64,000 nt of DNA from Aromatoleum toluvorans (GCF_012910905.1 NZ_WTVN01000001.1:186001-250000), one strand, 5' to 3'; counted from the stretch's first letter, positions 41,301-49,625 are shown. Numbers and translations are program-made. The notes: generated from the sequence alone by a model not told the origin.

Positions 41301-43336
41301 GAGCTGCCGTCGATGTTCTCTGGGCTATACCTATGGTTCTTGGCTTCGGCAGTGTTGTGGGAAAAGTCAGGAATATCTATCAGATACACATTCCCGTCTT
41401 CCCTATCCAGCATCACGTTGGCGGGGTGAAGGTCGCCATGCGAAATCCCGAGTCCATGAAGATGTTCAACGGCATCAGTCAGCTTCTCGATAACGCCTAA
41501 TTTGTCCGAGTCATCAAGTGCAGCATCAGCCCACGTCGTACCATCAACCACGTCGGTCACGAGATACATGCTGCCGGACCTTGCCGCGAGCCCGTATTCA
41601 TGAATACGTGGCAGGTATGTTGGATTCACTGCTGCAAGCTTGTCCAAGCGCTTCAAAAAAGTAAGGACGCGGAAATTGCTTACCGGATCATCTCCTTTGC
41701 CACCGACATTCAACCAAGCCTTAACCAGCCTTCCCTCCGAGACATAGACCTCTTTATCATCGGTCGAAACCAGAAACTCGCCCTGGTCTGGGAATTGCCG
41801 CGTGTGGTTTATCGGGTGACGATAGGCTTCCAGTTCGGAGTCGTCGAAAGTCGGTATCGAGTCGCCCTGCGGTTCTGCACGCTTCAAGGCGTCGAAGAAT
41901 GCCGATGCATCCTTGAACGTCCCTGTCACTGCTTCAAGAAGAACTCCTGCGTACCATTCGCTGCTTGAAAGCATCTCGTTCTGAATGTTCTCCAAGCTCT
42001 TCGGAGACATTCTTTGTGCAGTCAGCAGATGCCACGACACAAGCCCAAGCGCATGAACGTCCTGCTGGAATGGGGTCGTTGACGAGCCATCCAGCATCTC
42101 CTTGACTTCTACTGCCCCTACCGAAAGGTTGCTCCGATAATCGCCAACAGTTCCAATTGGTTGGTGGTAAGCGGAGATGAAATTGGAGAGAGCAATTTCC
42201 TTCGAAGGCGACAACCACAGACTATGGTCAGCAATGTCTCGGTGGGCAATCTTGATCCCATGCAGGTCAGCGAACTTCGCAATGAGCAGCTTCGTGAGGT
42301 TAAGTCGGTCGATCTGGTTAAACGACTGACCGTATTTGCCCACGAACTCGTTGAACCTCACATGCCCAGGAGGAAGCTCATAAACCTCGCTGTACTGCGA
42401 TGTAACCTCATCCCTTTCGAAACTTGTCAGCGAGCGTAGGCAGTGGTTGTACAGGTCGCGATTCTGGTGGTTGATGAACAGCAACACCTCCCGCTCGCGG
42501 GATACGATTTCAGCCCTACCCCGTGGAGTAATAGCCTTGTTGCCTTGGACATTCTTGAAGTTCCAGACTCGAAGCAGAGCCTCCGTGCCTTTCGAGATTT
42601 CCGAACTTGCCAAGTATTCCTTGTAAACAAATTTCGGATGTTCGAAGACCTCCTCGACCGCCGTGTATCCACCAATTTTCAGTGCTTTCGGCGCCGTGTT
42701 GCCACTCTGGAACAATTCATCAAATATCGGAAAGTCCTGATTTAGCACCTTTGCGGCGGGATGGGGGCGGAAGTGCTTTTCAAACACCCCCTTGTCTGCA
42801 AACTTGAGAAAGTCCTTAAGGGACATCGTATGGCGAAGTTCAACCTCGGGAAGCTGACTGAAATCAGCATTCCCAGTCATCACCACGAAGTATTCAATAA
42901 ACGGGGTATATCCCTTGTTTGCAAATCTCTGACTAAGCCTTTTTAGCTTGTTAGAGAGGGTGTATTGCTTGCTTCTCGTGACGCTAACAGGCGACCGACC
43001 CATGTTCTTGTCGCCCTTGAACCAAATGTCTCCATTTGCCGTGATGGGAGCATGGTTCCAGTCCTTCAACTCCACGATGATGACATTGCAGTGGGTCACG
43101 ATCACCAGATCAAACTCTCCCTCCTTGCCCTTCGAATCGACGAACCTGAATCCTGCATACCCTTTCCAAGGGAACATGCCGTTGCGCCCGAGCTTGTTTT
43201 GAAGCTGATCCCGAATAGACCCGCCTCTTGCTTGGGACTTGCCATCAGATTGAGCATCAGAGAACGCCGCCCCGATTTTTTTGATTGCTTCAATCTCTTG
43301 TTCTTGAAGGCCGCCGTCCCAAATTTCGATGTCCAA
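38381..43336 (-). CDS. NERD nuclease / kinase-like / SF1 helicase fusion, Mokosh type I MkoA-like
   Basis: A 1,651-aa multidomain protein. Residues 1-190 form a NERD-like nuclease with GEFDLVIV (D76) and VELKDW (E89, K91). Residues 230-480 are a first kinase-like domain with AHRDIADHSLW but LSNF in place of DFG, so probably inactive. Residues 540-770 are a second kinase with ISHGDLHPANVM and YLIDIPDFS. From about 1,060 to the end is a UPF1/COG1112-type helicase: QGPPGTGKT (about 1,090), FVIIDEAARS (about 1,340), VDSYQGKENRIII, NVAMSRAMDRLL. Mokosh type I is known to combine a kinase domain with a COG1112 helicase. The TTG start is supported by AGGAAG four bases upstream. Confidence 0.75.
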   Translation of the reverse strand: MDIEIWDGGLQEQEIEAIKKIGAAFSDAQSDGKSQARGGSIRDQLQNKLGRNGMFPWKGYAGFRFVDSKGKEGEFDLVIVTHCNVIIVELKDWNHAPITANGDIWFKGDKNMGRSPVSVTRSKQYTLSNKLKRLSQRFANKGYTPFIEYFVVMTGNADFSQLPEVELRHTMSLKDFLKFADKGVFEKHFRPHPAAKVLNQDFPIFDELFQSGNTAPKALKIGGYTAVEEVFEHPKFVYKEYLASSEISKGTEALLRVWNFKNVQGNKAITPRGRAEIVSREREVLLFINHQNRDLYNHCLRSLTSFERDEVTSQYSEVYELPPGHVRFNEFVGKYGQSFNQIDRLNLTKLLIAKFADLHGIKIAHRDIADHSLWLSPSKEIALSNFISAYHQPIGTVGDYRSNLSVGAVEVKEMLDGSSTTPFQQDVHALGLVSWHLLTAQRMSPKSLENIQNEMLSSSEWYAGVLLEAVTGTFKDASAFFDALKRAEPQGDSIPTFDDSELEAYRHPINHTRQFPDQGEFLVSTDDKEVYVSEGRLVKAWLNVGGKGDDPVSNFRVLTFLKRLDKLAAVNPTYLPRIHEYGLAARSGSMYLVTDVVDGTTWADAALDDSDKLGVIEKLTDAVEHLHGLGISHGDLHPANVMLDREDGNVYLIDIPDFSHNTAEAKNHRYSPENIDGSSSEHRDIFAVLRMSCELLGMEWGDESKDYPRVSDAIQSELNDLEFGFRDLGRFKKALTTAVEVQEQQFVEITLSNANEQITILPDNGHLYVKVEAPKQGKSDYSVTFSGIGGAFVAFYDKEQRCFVGGLPPRIRSDVHFRVAEESQFEISTAIRIKPGRPGQLSGLSEHLRDDDAFHRAIEMLQMVPPEIDESELSQQLKDVFERAAASVGESRSDISVDISTQALWRAILATETESSPNIELNGASIKPSDTDSELILPYEADIDPLGAFASADEVEALLIDQDGAEKVIGEVFLKKSALNEVRLTKVRSSAYGLKDGDSVFFRTKQDRASYRKRKAALERLLDREGVLPDLLDLFDPACNKDATPHNISVTDEDFARYDREDQHGNKISLNQQQREAFTKLLNYGPLSLLQGPPGTGKTEFIAAFVHFLVEKLDVRRILLVSQSHEAVNTAAERIRKHCGRLGTSLEVVRFSNREGAVSHGLKDVYSHAITAEKRELFNAEYRYRVAALSDALGLDAEFISKVVEAELKLFKQIDHLESLLNSFENVGDEEDIKALKPIAVELDETIRTKLHLDYGIALSQESKVSEAKSILLSNICSEYGVRPNEAKRVRALARISRDIQDALSAERVNCDEFYARSRQLVTGTCVGIGQGHIGIHDNIYDFVIIDEAARSISSELAIAMQSAKRVLLVGDHLQLPPLYSDAHKAALARRLGINDKHTELDEVLRSDFARAFNSEYGKQTSATLLTQYRMAPPIGNLVSQTFYDGQLNNGNRAIPDIYRGAPNQLRSPVTWLDTSSLGEHANHQSDRGVSIYNRCEAEQVIDLLKQISESGQFLTDLSSLKDKDDALIGVICMYAEQKRLIKQRFNQGIWSDGFKALVKIDTVDSYQGKENRIIILSLTRSDKQKSPGFLRTPNRINVAMSRAMDRLLIIGNAEMWKTHNKDKPLGQVVSYMSDMGEDAGYKFMFAKKNR

Positions 43337-43534
43337 GATGCTTCCTTTTGTCCCGTTACCGAATTGATCGATCTACCTGATGGATCTTACATGCCAAATG
43401 GTTGCATCATCTGCACCCATTCACCTAGGCCGTACTCAACCTCGCGACCCGCACTGGTCAGCCAGGTCTACAGTTCAGATCCCAACCCGAGCGCATTTCT
43501 CTTGGGGAGTTAAGCGGATGGCCAACCGCACGCC

Positions 43535-44290
43535 TTAAAGGAAATGCAGCAAGAGCCTGCCTATAGAATTAGTCATATCTCGCGCGAAAGTGGCAAGCCA
43601 TCGGTGAGAGTCTTCGCCAAAGTGGGACTCACTAAAGCCGTTGCGTGAGTTCGCAACGGCATTTGTCAGTGTAGGAATGGCATTGATGATCTGCTCTGGG
43701 TAAGGGCCTCGCGCCTTGAGTTTCTCGCTGATGTCGTCCTTCACCACCTTGCAAAGCTGGATGAGGTCTGTGAGGTTGGCCTTGTCGGGGACATGCCGGC
43801 GCACGTATGCCTTGTAAAGACCCTCCAAGCAAGTGTAGGCCAAGGTCGTCGCGCGGTTGAACTGCTGGGCATCAACCGCGTGGTCGATGTCGCTGAGGCT
43901 GTTGTTGAGTTTCTCGGAGTTCCAGAGATCCTGTGGAACGACGGTCGTCGGAACGGCCTTGCCTCCACCAAAAACGATGGCTCTGATGGCCTCAACCTCT
44001 TCCTTGGCATGCGGCTCAAGCTCTTCAATAAAGAGGCGGAAGAGCTGAAGCCGTTGTTGCTCCTCCAAGCCCTGGATGACATCCCAGTAGAAGGACTTTC
44101 TAGATGTACTCTTGCCTTGGCTCTGCCTGAGTGGAATCAACTGCTCGTAATTGGGAGAACCGGGGTCAATCTGCTGAACCATCCGGAGGAAGCTCGGCCC
44201 GCTGTAGTAGGTCGGGGTGCCGCGCCTGTCCAAGAGGATGAAGAGGCGGTTGAATGCCGCGATCCAATTGATGGAAGAGCCTGGCTGCAT
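43535..44290 (-). CDS. Abortive-infection Abi_C-type protein, last gene of a four-gene operon
   Basis: A 251-aa protein. The C-terminal half (ATTLAYTCLEGLYKAYVRRH at about 145-164, then LTDLIQLCKVV, NAVANSRNGFSESHF, WLATFARDMTNSIG) has the pattern of the abortive-infection C-terminal domain, a helical HEPN-like module. The N-terminal half is unassigned. HEPN-like domains are often RNases; the canonical RxxxxH is not certain here, although SRNGFSESH (R-N-x4-5-H) may stand in for it. It starts 3 bp after the preceding gene. It would be the candidate effector of the operon. Confidence 0.65.
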   Translation of the reverse strand: MQPGSSINWIAAFNRLFILLDRRGTPTYYSGPSFLRMVQQIDPGSPNYEQLIPLRQSQGKSTSRKSFYWDVIQGLEEQQRLQLFRLFIEELEPHAKEEVEAIRAIVFGGGKAVPTTVVPQDLWNSEKLNNSLSDIDHAVDAQQFNRATTLAYTCLEGLYKAYVRRHVPDKANLTDLIQLCKVVKDDISEKLKARGPYPEQIINAIPTLTNAVANSRNGFSESHFGEDSHRWLATFARDMTNSIGRLLLHFL

Positions 44291-44293
44291 GCT

Positions 44294-44974
44294 CTAGCTC
44301 TTGCCGTTGGGGAAGGACTGGCGAAGCAGGGGAAGAAGGTCGGATGTATGGTCAGTCGGGATCTTGGCCGTGCCGTTGTTGGCTAGGTGAATAGACATGA
44401 TCTTGCCTGAAGCAGTGAGCTTGACCTGAACCTTCTCTAGGATGTACCGCTTGCCTCCTACGATATAGTCAATGGCCTCGCGCACATCCCTATTGCCCTT
44501 CAGAAAAATCTTTCCCGTGATGCCTTCCTCAACTTCAACACCAGAGAGTTGGAGGGAGTCCACCAAGATCTTCTGCCCGAGGATATCCTGAAAAGAAGCG
44601 ACCCAGTCGTAAAGGTTGACGGTAAGGGGGGAGACAACCAAGTTGAAATTGCAGGCTTGAAGCAGGCGATTCACGAACTCCTTGACGCTTCGTTGGCCGT
44701 TCGTCACTTCGATGTGGGGGAACTGGGCAAACAAGGTGAAGTCTGTTGAACGGTAGCCAGTTCGTTCAATCACCTCTTCCTTTCCGAAAGGATCCGCATT
44801 GACTTCCTCGTAGATGAACTTCTCGATAAACCGCGCTTCGATGAAGTCATCTCGTACACGCTCGACAACGAAGCCATCCATGCTCTCTTCGGAGAAGGGC
44901 ATGTCCTTGAGCGTATTCCCAATGGTTCGTATCGAGGAAGGCCACTGTGCATTGAGCCATCTGACCCTGTTCAT
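44294..44974 (-). CDS. Unrecognised protein, third gene of the four-gene operon
   Basis: A 226-aa protein beginning MNRVRWLNAQWPSSIRTIG and ending LLPLLRQSFPNGKS. No motif recognised; predicted soluble alpha/beta with no membrane segment. Its ATG overlaps the previous stop (ATGA, 44971-44974), implying coupled translation and perhaps a fixed ratio with its neighbour. Codon use is AT-richer than the backbone. Function unknown; membership of a defence operon is inferred from the neighbouring Abi_C gene. Confidence 0.6.
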   Translation of the reverse strand: MNRVRWLNAQWPSSIRTIGNTLKDMPFSEESMDGFVVERVRDDFIEARFIEKFIYEEVNADPFGKEEVIERTGYRSTDFTLFAQFPHIEVTNGQRSVKEFVNRLLQACNFNLVVSPLTVNLYDWVASFQDILGQKILVDSLQLSGVEVEEGITGKIFLKGNRDVREAIDYIVGGKRYILEKVQVKLTASGKIMSIHLANNGTAKIPTDHTSDLLPLLRQSFPNGKS

Positions 44975-46113
44975 GCTGGCGCCCCCTGGGCTTGACCCTC
45001 CTTCGCCTCGGCTTCGACTTGTGCTTTCTTGCGAAGCTCCTTAATGGTGTTCGCCGCGGTTTCTTCGATAATGCTCAAATAGTTCTCTTTTCTTTCTGCC
45101 TCCACTGGTCGAATGGTCTTCGTATATTGCTTATCAACCATGTTGTAGGCCCCCCGAACGAAGTACTTGAAGCCCTTCCCCTGCAACGGTTCTTCGAAGG
45201 CTGCTTCAAACTCGACCATCGGGTGGGGGGGCGTCGCCAGCATCGAACGCCAGATGATGGATGTGATGAAGAAGCCTTTCTTCTTCAGGCTCTGGTACTC
45301 CTCTGAGGCAAGCAATGTCTCCCCTCTGAGTGCAACGTTCTTCACCAGTGCCAGCGCCTCGTGCTTGGCTTCCTCGGTATCTTGGTCTTCATCAAGGTCA
45401 AGTTCACCTTCTTCTGGCTCCTGCTTCAATCGTTCCACCTTGACACTGGTGACATTCTTCAGCGAGAAGCCCTTGAGCTTGCTGATGAGGGTCGTGAAGA
45501 ACTCAGTACGTAAGGCAGGAGATTCGAACTCACCAATTTCGATGCGGATGGTTGGGATCTCCTTCTTCCGCTTAATGTCGAGCTTATCCTTCAGTTTGCC
45601 AAAGACCTCTTTGGTTCGGGCGTTGGCTGGCATGCGGATGGTCGTTTTGTCCTTCTCGATGTGGAACTCAATCGCGGCTTCTTTGGGAGTGCGCTGGACA
45701 AGGCGCGTCTTGCCATAGTCGATCTCCGAATACTTCACGTTAGCTACGACCTGGTCGCTGCCCTTGGAGTGGTGGGTCACTCGTTCATCCGCAGGCGACT
45801 CAGCGGTGTAGTCCTTCAGTACCTCCTTGATCTCTTCCATTGTTAGGGCTTCAGGAAGAATGACCGATGTCAGCTTCTCCTGCCGTCCAGAGTGCTCCCG
45901 CTGTTCAAGTAGCGTGTTAAGGTCGTGGAAGTCGTGAGGGAGAAGCGAGATGGCGCTGATAAGGTCTTCTCGGCTGTCCTTGGCTGAGTAGAAGATGCCT
46001 CTATCCTTCGCTATTTCCAGAAGAACCTTCTCGCTGATTTTCTGTTTGGCCGACATCAAGGCATCGAAGATTTCCTTGTCGGTCGCGCAGTATTGGAGTG
46101 TGTTCTTGATCAT
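44971..46113 (-). CDS. Unrecognised protein, second gene of the four-gene operon
   Basis: A 380-aa protein, highly charged. Residues 1-75 resemble a small helical domain (DKEIFDALMSAKQKISEKVL region); the middle contains an acidic patch (EPEEGELDLDEDQDTEEA at about 232-249); the C-terminus (TIKELRKKAQVEAEAKEGQ) is a charged helix. No catalytic motif was recognised. Both ends overlap neighbours by ATGA (46110-46113 and 44971-44974). Possibly a sensor or scaffold subunit, by analogy only. Confidence 0.6.
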   Translation of the reverse strand: MIKNTLQYCATDKEIFDALMSAKQKISEKVLLEIAKDRGIFYSAKDSREDLISAISLLPHDFHDLNTLLEQREHSGRQEKLTSVILPEALTMEEIKEVLKDYTAESPADERVTHHSKGSDQVVANVKYSEIDYGKTRLVQRTPKEAAIEFHIEKDKTTIRMPANARTKEVFGKLKDKLDIKRKKEIPTIRIEIGEFESPALRTEFFTTLISKLKGFSLKNVTSVKVERLKQEPEEGELDLDEDQDTEEAKHEALALVKNVALRGETLLASEEYQSLKKKGFFITSIIWRSMLATPPHPMVEFEAAFEEPLQGKGFKYFVRGAYNMVDKQYTKTIRPVEAERKENYLSIIEETAANTIKELRKKAQVEAEAKEGQAQGAPA

Positions 46114-47087
46114 TGCCGTGACAACTCCAACTCACAGAAGCTGGTGCGAACATGCTCCAGCTTACCCAAGTCAATACCGTCAAGGATCTGCTTGATTTCC
46201 TCACCGCCTTGGTAATCGGAAATGTACTGATCCTTCGCCTTCGCGAAGTTGGCGGAAGAATTCGGGTGAGGGTCAAGCAGTCGGATGGTCACTTCGGCTT
46301 CTCCTGTGATTATCTGATAATGCATCAGATATTCGATCAGGTAGAGAAATTCATTCACGGTGTGGCCTCGCTTTCTCATGAAGATCACAAAGCCCTTCTT
46401 GTTGCTCTTCTTTGGGTGCACATATGAAAGAATGATCCAGGGGGCAGTGAGCATCTCCAAGGTTGCCGCCTTCGCGTGCTCAAGCTGCACGTTCTTCTTT
46501 CGCACCAAGTGAGGATAGAAGAACTTGCAATGATCTCGCTCGGGAAGCACTCCGGCCCCTCCGCGAAGATGAATGATTTCGTGGTGAACGTTATTCAACC
46601 AGAAGATCTCTTCAGGTCCAAAAACAACAATTTTGGAACCTTTTGGAAGCTCCAAGTCGTTGCTATTCACCTTATCGAGAATCTTGGAGAAGTCCTTGTC
46701 GTACTCTCCATCATGGTTGTAAACAAATAGCATTCCATGAACGTTGGGCGAAACATTCGGATGGACGAACTTGTCGCTGAACTCTTGACTAATTTCTGCG
46801 CAACTCAGGGTCTTGGCAAGGCTCTCGATTGCCTCTCGGATGGCGCCGGCAGTGATTGAGCCTTGAGCGTAGCTTTTGAGATCGCAGTTCAAGTATGTTC
46901 GTGACTGTGAATAGGGCTCGTCATACCAAAAGACAACATCAGAAGGATGAGTCTTTACCTCATGCTTCCCTCGGTTCTCGCACGGCCAATTTAGATTTGT
47001 GTGCTCCATGCGTCCCCAAAGAAACTCTTGGAAGATTCCCTTGGAGAGCTTTTCAGCCATTTTTGCAATGTTAATTGTTTCAGCCAT
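46110..47087 (-). CDS. Possible PD-(D/E)xK-type nuclease-like protein, first gene of the four-gene operon
   Basis: A 325-aa protein beginning MAETINIAKMAEKLSKGIFQ. Near the N-terminus HPSDVVFWYDEPY (Asp 50) is followed by TYLNCDLKSYA (Asp 69, Lys 71); the spacing D-x18-D-x-K is compatible with a PD-(D/E)xK active site, and the preceding helix and following strands fit such a fold. This is a reading by eye, not a family match. GGGG precedes the ATG at 47087. Its stop overlaps the next start by ATGA. Likely first gene of an operon transcribed from within 47088-47250. Confidence 0.55.
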   Translation of the reverse strand: MAETINIAKMAEKLSKGIFQEFLWGRMEHTNLNWPCENRGKHEVKTHPSDVVFWYDEPYSQSRTYLNCDLKSYAQGSITAGAIREAIESLAKTLSCAEISQEFSDKFVHPNVSPNVHGMLFVYNHDGEYDKDFSKILDKVNSNDLELPKGSKIVVFGPEEIFWLNNVHHEIIHLRGGAGVLPERDHCKFFYPHLVRKKNVQLEHAKAATLEMLTAPWIILSYVHPKKSNKKGFVIFMRKRGHTVNEFLYLIEYLMHYQIITGEAEVTIRLLDPHPNSSANFAKAKDQYISDYQGGEEIKQILDGIDLGKLEHVRTSFCELELSRQ

Positions 47088-47718
47088 AGATCCCCTGATT
47101 TCGAAGCTTCGGCTCGAGGCTGACCACGACCTTCATGAAGGCCTGGTGAAAGCGGCCTAGTTTAGTAACTCCCCCGACATGACAGTCTGGCACGTTCTGA
47201 TACGGGCTAATTTTATGCGATTGGAGAGATGCCGGCGAGGTTCTCTTGGTGTGTGATTGAAGGAGGAAGCAAGATCAGAGGCATCTCGCTGAGAGCCGGA
47301 GAACACCGTGGCAGCTGGGCGCGAGTCCGGTCAATGACGGCTCCCGCCAAACTCCTACCCGGGGGAAGTCGCTATGAATGCCCGATCTGGACTGTTTTCC
47401 GCCGTTGAACTCGGACAGGCACGGACGGGTGCAATCGCCGGCTAGACTAGAGTCGTGCGGCCGGTTACTCATGCCGGCTGTCGGGCGCAGGTCCGATCAA
47501 TGGCCGGTTAGGCCAAGAATTTGCCGTTCACCGGCCCGCGCACCACCCCCGTGAACAGCTTTCGCCTGCTCTCTGCTCCGGCACCCGTGTAGCCCCTTGC
47601 CCCTGATCCGCGCAACTGATGCCCGCTTGCACCGGGCGCACGGCCAGCACCCTCCCGGCAATAATGATATCCGTGACACTTACACCTATAATGGAGATCA
47701 TTTCAGAGGAAACGGGCA
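47088..47718. other. Non-coding divergent region between the cargo and the RES toxin-antitoxin genes
   Basis: No protein-like frame was found. It must hold the promoter of the four-gene operon (minus) and of the toxin-antitoxin operon (plus). Two diverged copies of a GGCGC-AGGTCCGRTCAATGRCSG-like sequence lie near 47320 and 47490, a sign of an old repeat or insertion remnant at this cargo junction. Confidence 0.45.
47664..47692 (+). promoter_or_regulatory. Candidate promoter of the RES toxin-antitoxin operon
   Basis: A perfect -10 TATAAT at 47687-47692, 27 bp before the antitoxin start, with a weak -35 ATGATA at 47664-47669 and a 17-nt spacer. Confidence 0.5.
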
Positions 47719-48477
47719 ATGGAGAAACTTCTTTCTGCTGCCAAGCTGCGCAGGCGACAGGCGGCGGCCACGGCATTGCGAGGCATGGGGGCTCGCGCAG
47801 CCGGAGGCTACAAACCCCTGCGCCCACGGACGAAGATCACCCGCCCCGCTCCACTTGCTAACGAGGTCGATGAATTTCTCGGTCAGCTCGAAAGCAGGGT
47901 CGAGGAGGTCGTGGCGCACGCCGCTGCCGAGCTCGAGTCACGCATGACCGAAATTTTGACGGCATGGACCGATCGTCTGCCCGGGGGCGATCTCCGCGGC
48001 GGAGCCCGTGATCCGGACGTGGGGCAGGCGATCGATGCCCGCATGCGCGACCTGGTCGATGCCAGTCCGACCCTTGAACATCATCGCGATGCGAACGCCC
48101 GGCTCCGCGCCGAGTTCATGGTCCGCTCCCCTGGCTGGACGGCCGCGGAGGTGGCCGAGTTCGCCCAGTCGCGGGCGCGCAACCGCAATGCTTTGGCATC
48201 CCGCTGGGCTGGCGAGAAACGGATTTTCGGCATGCTGAGCGATCGGATCACGCTGTTTCCGTCCTTCCAGTTCAACTCCGATACACGCCAGCCCTACCCC
48301 GAGGTACGGGACGTCATCAGCGCCCTCGAATCGGACTACGAGGGCTGGTCACTGGCGATCTGGTTCATCACGCCCAACGACTGGCTCGAGGGCCGGGCAC
48401 CGCTGGACTGCTGGTCCGCCGACCGCGCCTCGGTCGTGGTGGCGGCGCAGAGCGAGCAGGCGACGTTCCGTGACTGA
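47719..48477 (+). CDS. Antitoxin-like partner of the RES toxin (Xre/MbcA/ParS-type C-terminus)
   Basis: A 252-aa protein, preceded by AGAGGAAACGG. The C-terminal 60 residues (PYPEVRDVISALESDYEGWS as the region, then LAIWFITPNDWLEGRAPLDCW) have the helix-and-W pattern of MbcA/ParS/Xre antitoxins, which cover the RES active site. The middle (WTAAEVAEFAQSRARNRNAL) looks like a helix-turn-helix. About 100 N-terminal residues are extra: most antitoxins of this family have some 130-150 residues. The stop overlaps the toxin start by 8 nt (GTGACTGA). Confidence 0.7.
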   Translation: MEKLLSAAKLRRRQAAATALRGMGARAAGGYKPLRPRTKITRPAPLANEVDEFLGQLESRVEEVVAHAAAELESRMTEILTAWTDRLPGGDLRGGARDPDVGQAIDARMRDLVDASPTLEHHRDANARLRAEFMVRSPGWTAAEVAEFAQSRARNRNALASRWAGEKRIFGMLSDRITLFPSFQFNSDTRQPYPEVRDVISALESDYEGWSLAIWFITPNDWLEGRAPLDCWSADRASVVVAAQSEQATFRD

Positions 48478-49141
48478 ACGGCAGACGGCGTGGGTGCCGG
48501 AGCCACCAACCGTGGGCGAGGTCGAGCGGCTCGCGCTGCAACGGGAAACCTGGACAACCGACGCGCTCATTCACCGCATCCATCGCACGGACGTGTCGCC
48601 CGAGCGCTTCAATCCGGGGGACGGGCGCGGGCGCTTCCACCCCCTCGTCACGCAGTCGGCCCCGGCGCGCGCGATCCCGACGTTCTATGGCGGCAGCTCG
48701 CTCATCGGGGCACTGTGCGAAACGCTGTTTCGGCTCGAACCGGCCAATCATCGCGGGCCGTTTCCGGTACCCAAGAAGCGCGCCCTCCAGTTCGCCCACG
48801 CAACGCTTCGGCCGACCCGCAGCTTGAATCTGCTCGCGCTCAAAGGCGACAACCTGCGTGCCTTGGGACTGATGCGCTCGCAGCTTCTCGAGCCGGGACC
48901 GGCGCACTATGACCGCACCGCCTCCTGGGCCTCGATCCTCCATGCAGCCTGCCCCAATGCCGACGGTCTGATCTGGCGATCGCGCCAGCATGACGAAAGC
49001 GAATGCCTGGTTCTCTTCGGCGACCGCGTCGGTGAGGCGGAGCTGGTCGTCACCGAGCGGATGAGCTTCGAACCGCCGCACGGGTGGCAGACACTTCTCG
49101 CCGCGGCCACACAGGCGGGCTTCGCTATCACCGAGAGCTGA
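48470..49141 (+). CDS. RES-domain toxin
   Basis: A 223-aa protein beginning with GTG. RES-family blocks: HRIHRTDVSPERFNPGDGRGR (given as the region at about 36-56), PTFYGGSSLIGALCETLFR (conserved Tyr and Glu) and a C-terminal DGLIWRSRQHDESECLVLFG. RES toxins are known to destroy NAD+ and so stop growth. It is coupled to the antitoxin upstream by an 8-nt overlap. On a conjugative element it would act in post-segregational stability or as abortive defence. Length is typical. Confidence 0.85.
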   Translation: MTERQTAWVPEPPTVGEVERLALQRETWTTDALIHRIHRTDVSPERFNPGDGRGRFHPLVTQSAPARAIPTFYGGSSLIGALCETLFRLEPANHRGPFPVPKKRALQFAHATLRPTRSLNLLALKGDNLRALGLMRSQLLEPGPAHYDRTASWASILHAACPNADGLIWRSRQHDESECLVLFGDRVGEAELVVTERMSFEPPHGWQTLLAAATQAGFAITES

Positions 49142-49211
49142 AATGCGTTATCGCGATGTCGGTCGTGACTGGCCGGCCTCAGCGAGAACGGGATGAGACG
49201 GTGGCGATGGC

Positions 49212-49625
49212 TTATGTGGCGTCGGCAGCCTCGCTCATGGACCCCGCGAGCTCGCGCTTGGGTTTGTACTCGACGCGCGCGACCCGACCCAAGCACATGG
49301 TGACTTCGTCGGCGGTCACCTGGAAGCCGGGCACCTTGTCGGGGGCGCCCTCCGGCGAGTACATAAACTGCTTGAGGACGCCTTCGACCTGGACGCGCGC
49401 ACCTCGCCGCAGCACGCGCGCGGCGTCCTCGCCGCGCTGGCCCCACAGCGACACGCTCATCCAGAATCCGCCGACCTGCTGATACTCGCCGTTGGCCTGG
49501 TCGTAGGCGTAGTCGTCGAAGAACACGCGCATCTCGGCGACGACCTCATCGACCCCGTTGATGGGGACGTGCTTGAGGATCGGCGTATCGCCGAGATTGC
49601 CTTTCCCGCGAAATACGTTCGGCAT
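49212..49625 (-). CDS. ssb: Single-stranded DNA-binding protein of the conjugative element
   Basis: A 137-aa protein beginning MPNVFRGKGNLGDTPILKHV, an OB fold with VAEMRVFFDDYAYD, FWMSVSLWGQRGEDAARVL and GARVQVEGVLKQF, all SSB-like. It lacks the acidic C-terminal tip of housekeeping SSB, as is common for element-borne versions. The frame is open further upstream, but ATG 49625, preceded by AGGAG, gives the family start. It probably coats the single strand produced during conjugal transfer. Confidence 0.85.
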   Translation of the reverse strand: MPNVFRGKGNLGDTPILKHVPINGVDEVVAEMRVFFDDYAYDQANGEYQQVGGFWMSVSLWGQRGEDAARVLRRGARVQVEGVLKQFMYSPEGAPDKVPGFQVTADEVTMCLGRVARVEYKPKRELAGSMSEAADAT

